From: Chondrus crispus
Taxonomy: Eukaryota > Rhodophyta > Florideophyceae > Gigartinales > Gigartinaceae
Length of the DNA: 64,000 nt
Assembly: GCF_000350225.1 (NCBI RefSeq)
Contig: NW_005179016.1
Coordinates: forward strand, 160,132 to 224,131
Reading direction: 5' to 3'
In this document: positions 21,541-30,301 of the stretch, one piece after another
How the letters are laid out: every line of letters starts with the position of its first letter
How positions within the stretch are numbered: the stretch's first letter is position 1
Notes under the pieces: model-generated
What the model was told of the DNA's origin: nothing
The model's database searches: none
What the model saw: the letters and a program-made list of their open reading frames with translations, nothing else
Position numbers and translations under genes: made by a program

Positions 21541-22110
21541 GTGGTATTGCTCCTTTCCCCCTTCGTCGCCTCTCCATCCTCGGCGACTTCCCGTGTCACC
21601 TCACCTTCTCCTTCGTCTCACCGACTCTTCCTTACCTCCGCGTCTTCGCTTTTCATTCGTCTCGCGGCATCCGTCCCCTGTTCCCTGCCAGGGGCCCGCC
21701 GTCCTGGCGCCGAGCGCGAATCGTTCGCGTCCGAATTACGGCGCTGGAAGCGCGAGGCGGAGACCTTACGTCAGACCACCGTCGATCTAGCGACTGCTCT
21801 CGAGCGGTCCCACGTCGAACGGAACCGCTATCGAAGAGAGCGTGATGAGCTCCGTTCCCTCCATGTGGGTGCCCCGTCCGCGCCGCGTCATGCCATGCGC
21901 GACCCCTACGAGGACCGGGGGTGCGAACCCCCTCGGGCGTACGAGGCCGCACCATCGGATGGAGCGGCCAATCGTTGGCCGCTGGACGAGGAGGTGGCGA
22001 TGCCTCCGCTGGCCGACGTAAGGGTGGGGGTGCCTCCGCACCCCAGTTATTGCCCTTCGAACCTCTACGCCTCGGGTCCATCTTCCGCGCCGAACGGACC
22101 GGGGCAGTGA
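21541..22110 (+). CDS. Antisense ORF beside the 3' LTR, coiled-coil protein
   Basis: This ORF is on the plus strand, opposite to gag and pol. An N-terminal Ser/Pro-rich, partly hydrophobic stretch (about residues 1-55) leads into a heptad-rich charged helix (ELRRWKREAETLRQ...ATALERSHVERNRY, about residues 62-105). A Pro/Arg/Asp-rich tail follows. An overlapping frame starting in the LTR end (21393) gives a different plausible N-terminus (IPVPERDVFEIVSASL), so a frame change or short intron near 21540 is possible. The start is uncertain: 21541 was chosen as the first start in the helix frame. Several plant LTR elements carry extra antisense ORFs here; I do not know a match for this one. Confidence 0.5.
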   Translation: MVLLLSPFVASPSSATSRVTSPSPSSHRLFLTSASSLFIRLAASVPCSLPGARRPGAERESFASELRRWKREAETLRQTTVDLATALERSHVERNRYRRERDELRSLHVGAPSAPRHAMRDPYEDRGCEPPRAYEAAPSDGAANRWPLDEEVAMPPLADVRVGVPPHPSYCPSNLYASGPSSAPNGPGQ

Positions 22111-24503
22111 CCGTGCCACTCCGATAGTTTAACTCCCTTCGTCCGTAAAGCCACTAGGGCCCTTTGTCCGCGTGTCCGATTCATGCGTGGATTCGCTCCT
22201 CCGAACCTTCGCTATTCTTCGTCTGTCCACCCTCGGATCTCTTCACCACGGGCCCTGCCGAAGGGACGACCTGCGGCATCCGCTGGTCCGCCCCTCTTCC
22301 CGTCGAGCGTCTTCGATTTCCATGGCGCCGGTTCGCCTGCTCCGGGGTGGCCGTGGGCGAGCTGTTTTCCAATGTAGATGGCGTAATTATGAGTTTTTCT
22401 CGATGTTTCAGATTTTCCCGCGAAAATAATTTTTGCCCGAAATTTTGTGTATGACAAAAACATCTTGTCGCGCGACAAAAGGTCTTGATGATTTTTTCGA
22501 TTTGTGGTGAGGCAACGCACTGTACGCCTCCTACATATAAGGGACGCCGGTGTTCGTGCGATAAGCGTGGCGCCACCCTCTTTCGTCCTCTCCTCAGTCG
22601 TCGTGGCTCCGGTTGCATGCGAACGCACGCCCCACGGTGGCCTTCCCTGTTCCTCACCTCCAGGTCTCATCCTTCGACGTCTCTGCCGTCGGTTTCTGGG
22701 GTAGTAATGCGCGAGCCGTCCGCGCGCCCGTGATAAGAGTATCCTCGTAGGTCGCTGGTGGTAACCCTCTCGGTCGAGCGGAAAGCTATTGCCCCTTCCG
22801 CCGTGGAGGGTTGTCGTCACGTCCTCAGCGGCACGAGCCGCCGGCCTTCTTTGCTCTCCGAAGGGGGCCATTCCCCCGTGTTCTAACGCGTCACGTCGCG
22901 GGGATCGATAGTCCTGCCGGCGAGCTCCTCTCCCGACTTCTCGTCTTCCCGAAACGTCCAAACCGGCGTAGCTCCCGTAGTATGGGGCCGCGCAGCGGTA
23001 TGGAGGAGGGACCCTTTCTCTCCAGCAGGGCTCGACGAGGGTCGCCGTCTTTTCGTCGCGCCCTTCAGTTGTTGCGCCGTTACCATTTCCTTCCCTCGTA
23101 ATTACCTTCAGCGTCGACGCATCGCGGAGGCGCTCGAACAGTAGCTTCACTTTCACGCCGTCATTACGCCGGAGCGGTGAGGATACCCGCGGGTCGCGTG
23201 TGAAGAGGCGTGGCTGTTCTTGGCTCGGCGTTACATGGTCTCTCCACGCGTAACGCGTACCGGGGGTGTCGGCGGGGGTCGTCCCTCGCCGGACTACCCA
23301 TCCGCGAGCGTCGGTTTTTCTTCCGTGTGTCGACGGTTCGGTTCTCGTCGTGTCGAGTTGCCCAGTCCGGCGAGAGCGTCGGGCTACCCTCTCAGCAGGG
23401 CGATGCGCTCTTGAAAGGCGCTCGCGCGCTTGTCGCGCGCGACTTCCTCCCCGCGTCGGGAGGGGAGGTTCCTCTTGGTCGACGGCGTAGGCTTGTTTGC
23501 GTGTCTTCCGGTGGTCGCTGGCGGTCCGGTGCGCGCGGCGTAGCCTGTCCCTGCTACTCGACGGAACCGTAAGGAATGCTCGCAGCGCGATGGACGTGTG
23601 AGTAGCGTAGGCGGGGTCAGGTCCGCGTTCTCCGGCGCCCCTCGCCGTCGGTGGCGAGGGCTCGTACCCGCGTATAGTCGTCGACACGCAGCGGGTTCAG
23701 GGAAGCAAAGCCGGTCGAATGACTTGAGATAGGCGCAAGGAGATGGCGATGCGCCCGCTCCGAGAGCGGACGTGTGTACCCTCGGGCGGGTACTCGCTGT
23801 ATCCGCCCGTGAACCGCCGCCGTCCGCCTTTTCATGACTTGTCCGGTGGAGTACAGTACCAGCACACGCAATGCACGTGCTGGTGTAATTTCCTATCCTT
23901 CATTTGCCGTTATTTTTGGGGGATGGTGGCGGTGGTCATTTCGTGATTACGGGAGCGTTGTTGTTGCGTGGCGCGCGAAATCCGGCCACGCTCGCGTGTA
24001 ATTTCCCCTCACCTCTTCAATTCCCTTATTATAGGGCGTCTGTCTGCGGCGGTTTTGGGGTGTCTTGCTTCCGTGCGCGGGTATAACTATCTTGGAGCGT
24101 GTTGGGCCGGACGTCTCCCAAGCATGATACGTCTCGTGCGCGCAATCGCGCGCCTTCGACCCCTACCCCGATCATCACCTTCGTCGATCGGCCTTGACGG
24201 GGCCTATTTGCCCCCTACGCCGGCTTCCCTTTGCCGGTTATCGTCTCATTCGTTGGGCGTTCCTACCCTCCACTCCGTCGGGGATAATATTTTCTCTCTC
24301 TGCGCCGTCTTGCTATTGTCGATCACCGCGAGGACTACGATTTTTCAGGCAGTTCGTACTGCCCTGCTCCTACTTCTTGCGTCTTCGGCCTCGGCGAAGT
24401 CAATACGGCTTGACTTCGGTACGTTTCCTCTGTCCCTACTCGTGAGATATCAGTTCTGACCATAACGAAACGGTTCGATTTAACCGCCCCGAGGCGGTTG
24501 AGG
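22111..24503. other. Extra 3' region of the chromovirus, function unknown
   Basis: About 2.4 kb of GC-rich sequence between the antisense ORF and the repeated polypurine block. A TATATAAGG-like string near 22533 on the plus strand and an AT-rich dip near 22380-22500 could be promoter sequence. A minus-strand ORF of 491 codons (22212-23687) has an Arg/Pro/Thr-rich, low-complexity translation without domains; I treat it as unproven. Nothing here resembles env. Confidence 0.45.
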
Positions 24504-24540
24504 CCCCCCCACTTAAGACTGAACGTCCGCGTTCAGCTCC
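24504..24540 (-). promoter_or_regulatory. Second (internal) copy of the polypurine block
   Basis: Directly after the integrase stop, the minus strand reads GAACGCGGACGTTCA, then CTTAAGTGGGGGG, nearly the same as the block next to the 3' LTR (21403-21438). The copies are direct repeats about 3.1 kb apart. The hairpin AACCGCC/GGCGGTT follows at about 24482-24499. It could act as an internal plus-strand primer or be the scar of a recombination that added the 3' region. Confidence 0.7.
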
Positions 24541-26243
24541 GGAGTGAGATCCCTACCTGTACGCGCTCGCAGACTTTTCGCGTAGCGCGACACTAATTCC
24601 TCGGGTACATGTGTGCGTGCTGTCCAAGTGGGTTGGTCGTAGTCCGCCCACGTGATGAGGAACTCCGTAGTTCCGTCCTCCATGGTTCGATGCCGGAGTA
24701 GTCGTTCGACGGCATACTGAGTACCCTCGGTGACCTTGTCGGCAAGGTCACCCGGGGTTGTCGTACTCGTCCGTGGTGCGTCCGTCGGTGGTGGCGCGTA
24801 CACGCAGCGGTCTGCAGAGACGCGCTCAGTAGCGCCATCAAGATCGATCGTGATGGTGCGGCGGTCGTTCGCGAGGACGCGGTAGGGTCCGACTGCCGGG
24901 GACGCCAACTTATTCGACGTCTTCCCCCCATCGGTGGGGTTGAGGTATACATATTCGCCGGGACGGAGTCGCGCGTTGATCCGCCGTATGCGCTTATCGA
25001 AGTCGCGCTTGTAGCGGGCCTGCGTCCGATGCAGGCTCTCGTAAGCCTTCTGAATGGTAGAGTCCAAGGTCTTGAGGAACTCGGCGCGTTGGATTCCCCT
25101 ATCGGAAGGGGGTGTCTCACCGTCGGCTCGTTGAAGAGAGAACTCTGGCGGTGGCCTACTGAGCACGAGCTCAAATGGCGTGGTGCGCGTGGTGCGATGA
25201 ACGTGGGAGTTATACGCGTACGTAAGCGGCCCCACGTACACGTCCCAGTCATCTTGATGCTCGCCTACGTAGTTTCGAAGCATAGCGGCGATCGTTCGGT
25301 TGTATCGCTCGACTTGTCCGTTAGTCTGCGGATGGTACGCCGATGTAAATAGGTTCGTAATTCCGAGAACCCGGCACGTGCTGTGGAAGAACTTGGAGTT
25401 GAACTGCGGTCCGTTATCCGACAGTAACGTGCGCGGGACTCCGTATTTAAATACCCAGGCGTCACAGAACGCAACTGCGAAGGTGTAGGCGGTAATCGTA
25501 CGTAGTGCGACGACCTGCGTGAGCTTAGTGAAGCGATCGGTAATTACGAGCAGGAACCGTTTTCCAGCCTTCGTCTTGGGGAGCGGACCCAAGATGTCGA
25601 TGGCCAGGCTCTCAAGCGGCCGGGTTGCTGGGAACAACTTCAAACGGTTGAGGTGTTTCCGCAACTTGACCCATTTCATCGCGCAGGTCCGACACCTTCG
25701 CACCGTCGCGGCGACATCGGCGGCAAGATGGGGCCAGTAGTACTCACGACGGAGCGCGAAGTACATGCCATTCTGGCCCGGGTGTCCCGCGATGGCCGGG
25801 TTGTGGCACAGTCGTAGCAATCGTGCGCGCAGCGTTCGAGGGACCACCACCTGTACGATATCAGGGTCGAAGGGGTGTCTCCGTTTGAGCACCCCCTGGT
25901 GGTCCTCGGAGAACGCGGAGTCCCGGGATTCAGACTGTCGTGCCAAAACGGTTTGGCAGAAGTTATCTACGCGTTGCTCTTCGGCGATCTCCTCTATCGT
26001 AAGAGGAGCAGGAAGGTCGTCCTGCGGAGGGGCGACTGCGGAGGCGAGCGCGCCAGCCTCGTGGTCTGCGGCGCGCTCGATGTCGGTGGCGTCGAACTCG
26101 TCATTCTCTTCCCAAAACGAAGGGGGTCCTTGGAGAGCGGGGGCTTCGTCGTCGCCCCTCGGCTCTTCGCGCGCTCGGGCGCGCGACCTTCTTCCTGAGT
26201 TGGCTTGGTTCCGTGTCGTCGCGAAGACGTGCTCGACCTCGTG
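24513..26243 (-). CDS. pol: Integrase with C-terminal chromodomain (distal part of pol)
   Basis: The ORF reads up to 26309, but bases beyond 26243 belong to the inserted solo LTR. Counting from that ORF start (598 codons), the HHCC zinc domain has His169, His176, Cys206 and Cys209. The catalytic core has Asp238 (AIDILGPL), Asp298 (LLSDNGPQF) and Glu334 (NGQVERYNRT), exact DD35E spacing. A GPY-like segment (ASPAVGPYRV) follows, and a chromodomain at about residues 530-580 (YAVERLLRHR, FLITWADYDQPTWT, ELVSRY). This chromodomain marks the element as a chromovirus; such domains steer integration to particular chromatin. All catalytic residues are present. It is cut off from the upstream pol by the solo LTR at 26244-27185; without that insertion the two frames join exactly. 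Confidence 0.92.
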   Translation of the reverse strand, partial: HEVEHVFATTRNQANSGRRSRARAREEPRGDDEAPALQGPPSFWEENDEFDATDIERAADHEAGALASAVAPPQDDLPAPLTIEEIAEEQRVDNFCQTVLARQSESRDSAFSEDHQGVLKRRHPFDPDIVQVVVPRTLRARLLRLCHNPAIAGHPGQNGMYFALRREYYWPHLAADVAATVRRCRTCAMKWVKLRKHLNRLKLFPATRPLESLAIDILGPLPKTKAGKRFLLVITDRFTKLTQVVALRTITAYTFAVAFCDAWVFKYGVPRTLLSDNGPQFNSKFFHSTCRVLGITNLFTSAYHPQTNGQVERYNRTIAAMLRNYVGEHQDDWDVYVGPLTYAYNSHVHRTTRTTPFELVLSRPPPEFSLQRADGETPPSDRGIQRAEFLKTLDSTIQKAYESLHRTQARYKRDFDKRIRRINARLRPGEYVYLNPTDGGKTSNKLASPAVGPYRVLANDRRTITIDLDGATERVSADRCVYAPPPTDAPRTSTTTPGDLADKVTEGTQYAVERLLRHRTMEDGTTEFLITWADYDQPTWTARTHVPEELVSRYAKSLRARTGRDLTPELNADVQS

Positions 26244-27185
26244 TGTAGTGCAATACGCACCTGAAAAGGGGGGTGAAAAGAAATGAAAATGATGGGGTAT
26301 GACAAGCAAAAGTGGAAATCATTTCACTCTATTATTTTAATTATTAATTTTAATTAGTTGCATACTAGTTATTTAACATTAGATTAGATCTAGGATCTAG
26401 CGCCGAGAGCTACTGTAGTGGCTCCGGCGGGGCGATATATACCTTAGCCCTCTGACGACCAAGTCAGTAAAGGTAACCCGAGTTGCCGGAGTTGAATGTC
26501 GCCTTGGTCGAAGTCCGTCTCTACCAAGACGCTCCCTTTTACCTAAGCCTACGGCATCCTTCAGCGCTCGGGGGTCCCCTTTTTCCTTATCAATTTTCCT
26601 TTATTTCCCTATCCTAATTTCCCTTAATCTTGAGTTGGTCCCACCTTGTAGGATTGCGATCCGCAACGTGACGTCATTTGCCATCGGGCTTCTGTGTTGG
26701 TGCACCAGTGGTGCTTTTCTCAGTGTTGGTTCCATCGGAATCTGGTTGCGACCGGTCCGTTGTTGGTACTTTGCCATCGGGCAGTACGACGGTGTAGCGC
26801 TGCTACGTTTTCTTCTTTCCTGACGGGCTACGTTGCGACGTCCCCGTCGAAGACCTTATCAAGGGTATAAGGTGTACAAGGCGCTCTTCGAGCATTGGAT
26901 TTACGACCCATCGGATCAGGTTTACCTAAACACCCCTCCGAACTCGTGGAGCAGTTGCCTTTACAAGTCTCTACCACCATTTACTGATCCCGGGCTGGGC
27001 CCTTCTCTTTGCCCCCCCCCCCTATCAGGGATCTGAGCTACTGCGGGCCGCAAACCCGCTTAAAGAGGACAGGGAGCTTCGAACACTCCATAGCGCTGTG
27101 CCGTTGGCAGTTGTTGTTTTTGTTGCTGTTGTTTGTGTTGGACCGTCGGACCTTGGTCTCTGCCTAACAGGCGCATTGCACTACA
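26244..27185 (+). repeat. Solo LTR (family D-like) inside chromovirus pol
   Basis: 942 bp, starting TGTAGTGCAATACGC and ending GCATTGCACTACA, flanked by TCGTG on both sides (26239-26243 and 27186-27190). A TATA-like GATATATACC near 26430 and pyrimidine-rich sequence further right suggest plus orientation. Removing the LTR and one TCGTG restores a continuous pol frame from RNase H into integrase. It is therefore a later insertion than the chromovirus itself, and it now ends the upstream pol frame about 15 codons inside the LTR. Confidence 0.93.
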
Positions 27186-30100
27186 TCGTGGTCGCAGCTC
27201 ACGGCGCAAACGTGGTCCGCGAGCTCGTTCGATACGTCTTGAACGGTCGTGCCCGCGTCGAAGGTACGAATATCGTCGTCCACCTCGACGGCGGGGCGAG
27301 GGTCGTCGGCGACTCTCGGCGACACGAGACGTGACTGGGCGTCGGAAACCTGGTGTACACGTCCGGGGCCGTACTGAATGGCGAAATCGTATTCAGCCAG
27401 ACGTAACCGCCACCGGGTTAGTCTTCCGGAGCTCTCGGCGAGGGACATGAGCCACCTCAACGCGTCGTGATCCGTTCGGACTGTGAACTTTGTTCCTTCG
27501 ATAAACGGCCGCAGTGTGCGGACGGCCCACACTACGGCGAAGCACTCGCGCTCCGTGGCGCTGTAGTTGCGCTCGCTTTCGTTCAGCGAGTACGACCAAT
27601 ACCCGACGGGACGCCAATCGTTTGACTGGTCGTGCTCTTGGAGCAGCGTGCACCCTAACTGATAGGCGCTCGCGTCGGTGTCGATCATGTACGGTCGGCC
27701 GTGTCGGGGCAGGGCGAGAATCGGCGGTTTGATCATCCGTTCCTTCAACGTCTCGAAGGCTTGCAGTTGGGCCTCCGTCGGGTCATCGAAGTTGGGGTCC
27801 GCGTCTTTGCACGTCATGTTCGTTAATGGACGCGCAATTTTCGCGAACCCCCTGACGAAGCGGCGGTAGACGTTGCTCGCCCAGAGGAACGAGCGCACTT
27901 GCGTCAACGTCCTCGGGAACGTGAACGTCTTGAAGGCATCCGCCGCCGCTTCGGCGACACTCAGCTTACCTGGGGAGATGACGTGCCCCAGGTAGTGCAC
28001 CTTCGGACGGAAGAAGCTGCACTTCTGGAGCTTGAGGGAAATACCGGCGCTCCTCAACAAGCTCAAGACAGTGTCCAGGTGCGTTGCGTGTTCCGCGTGC
28101 GTACGCGAGAACACAATGACGTCTTCGAGATACAAGAGGCATATCTGCCACCTTACGCCGGATAAAATAATGTCCAATGCACGTTGGAAGGTGACCGGTG
28201 CCCCCTTCAACCCGAACGGCATGCGTAAATGGCGGAACGTACCCATATGCGTCGTGAAGGTAGTTTTATCCCGGTCTTCCGGCGCGACCGGGATCTGCCA
28301 GTAGCCGGAGTTGCAGTCCAACGTCGTAAACACGGCGGCATCCCCAAGCGAATCGATGCAGTCATCCATGCGGGGCAGCGGATACGAATCCGCTGCCGTC
28401 TTGGCGTTGAGGCGGCGGTAATCAACGCAGAACCGAATAGAGCCGTCTTTCTTCGGTACGAGCACCACCGGGGACGCCCACTCGGTGCTCGCGGGCTCGA
28501 TGACGCCGGCGTTCAACATCTTGCTGACCTCCTTTGCGACCATTTCTCGCATTGCGGGCCCCTTACGATAGGGCATCGAGCGTATCGGCTTCGTACCCGG
28601 TTCGAGGGCAATGCGGTGCTCCGTGGCTCGGATCGTTCCGAGTGCACCGCTCCACAGACTCGAGTGCTTACGGAGCATCACGAGTACATGGCCACGGAGC
28701 TTGTCATTCTCGATGTATGACAAGTCGATTTCTTTTTCCCAATCCATCGGCGGATTTTCGGGATCCTTTTTCTGGGGGAGTACAGTACTCCCCGCCGTCG
28801 GTTGGCATAAAGGTGACCGTTCGTCCAGGTCGACTCTCCTTCCCCCGGCGGTTTTCTTATCGTCGGAGTTGGATCGACCAACTCTTACCTCCCCGACTTG
28901 ATCGGTCAAGTCGGTCAGGTGTAGCGCGTGCGCGATCCCCTCGGCGACCCTACGCTCGGGCGTGAGGATCGCGACGGGGTTGCGCTTCGCGTATCCCACG
29001 ACGGTGTGCTTCGGAAGCCGCCTCTCTCGTTGCGAGAAGTTTGCGACGATGACCTCGAAGGTCACATTCGGTAGGACCTCCGCGACGCCATTCGTCAGCC
29101 TCACTCCATGTCGATGTTGGAGTGAGGGCTTTGGCTCCAGGAAAACGAGGCCCTTCCCCGCGGCTGTCACGCGCACTCGGGCTTGCGACATCGCGGGGAT
29201 GGTAACCCAGCGGGCGATTCGTATCGCCTGCAGGGCCTCATCCCGTACATCCGGCCGGCTCGTTTGACGTCCGTGCCGCCTGGTAGGGGGAGTCGGCTCC
29301 CCCTTTTTGTCGACTATGGCTACGGAGCCACCTTGACGAAGTTCGAGCCTCTGTCCGTCGATGTCTATGCTGCGAACGTGCGCATCGATGACCGCCATAC
29401 CCAACAGAACGGGAACAGCGAGCTGTTCGGCCACCACGAAAGGTATGCGGAACGTCGTGTTCCGCAACCGGACCGCGAGCCGGACGACCGCCGTAAGTCG
29501 AAGTGGGTTGCTGTTCGCGCCAGCCAGTCGGGGTAATGGCGCGTCCCGTATTACGTAGCGGGTCCAGTCGGGAGGGAGGTCGGCCTTCCTCACTAAGTTG
29601 TACCCCGAGCATGTATCGACGGCGATCGTGTGAGGTTTGAACGCATTGCTTTCGGTGGCCACAGAGCCCAAGACGTTATATATTTTCGACGTCATTAGGC
29701 ATACGATGCCGTCCACCACCTTAGGCGCGACCTTGTCGGCGAGATCGTTCCGCCGAGGTCGTCGCCTACGGTTCTGGCCCCTCTTGCGTTTCCTTCTGCC
29801 GGAGTCGCGGGGCGTCCGCGGTTCAGTGACGCCCTCTCGGGTACTTGGTTCCGTACGTACCGGACAATTTTTTGTCGGGTCTTGACTCACGGGAGTCAGG
29901 GGGTCGACTGGCTCTTGACGGTCTTCGTTGCCCCCTTCGCGTAGGTTACACAACACCGGGACTTCGGGCGTCCCGGTGTGGGTCCCTTTTGACGTCGGGC
30001 TTACGGAAGCCTCGACGTTCGCACCCGCCTGTATCGGCGTTGCCGGAATCCCCATGCTCGTGTCCGGCGGCAGGGGATATATTATCGGCAAATAACCCCC

Positions 30101-30301
30101 GTGCCCTTTGTGAACACGTGGGGTACGGTCTAGTTCGAGGGGACAAGACGGCTCACGCGACTGCGTGTACGTAACCGTCTTTACCCTTTTTCGAACTACC
30201 CGTGCTATCGGAGCTAACTTCCTGGCTATCGGTAGCCAGGCCTTCGTCGGGTCCTTGGCCGCGTGGGTCGGGACGATTCCTCCACTGCGGCCGTGTGTCA
30301 T
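27186..30301 (-). CDS. pol: pol: aspartic protease, reverse transcriptase, RNase H
   Basis: The frame overlaps the end of gag (30153-30301) in the +1 frame, so expression probably needs a +1 frameshift as in Ty3. Protease: VDTCSGYN near 29610. RT: fingers VPKKDGSIRFCVDYRRLN, motif A TLDCNSGYWQI, motif B-like FGLKGAPVTFQR. The catalytic box reads LLYLEDVIVFS, with Glu (codon 28124-28126) where the family has Asp. RNase H: TDASAYQLG, then the SATERECFAVVWA glutamate and RTDHDALRW; it looks complete. The frame now stops at 27164 within the inserted solo LTR. The YLDD to YLED change should cripple polymerisation, so this copy probably cannot move on its own even though it inserted recently. Confidence 0.93.

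Noticed and set aside
22212-23687. 491-codon minus-strand ORF as an env-like or accessory protein
   Set aside because: Composition is Arg/Pro/Thr-rich without domains, signal peptide or membrane segments, and GC-rich sequence gives long chance ORFs on several frames here.
26244-27185. A GT-AG intron separating RNase H from integrase in the chromovirus, since a GTTAGG donor and TTTTCAG acceptor would also join the frames
   Set aside because: The exact 5-bp duplications TCGTG outside TGTAGTGC and GCACTACA ends, with frame restoration after removal, explain the sequence as a solo LTR without invoking splicing.
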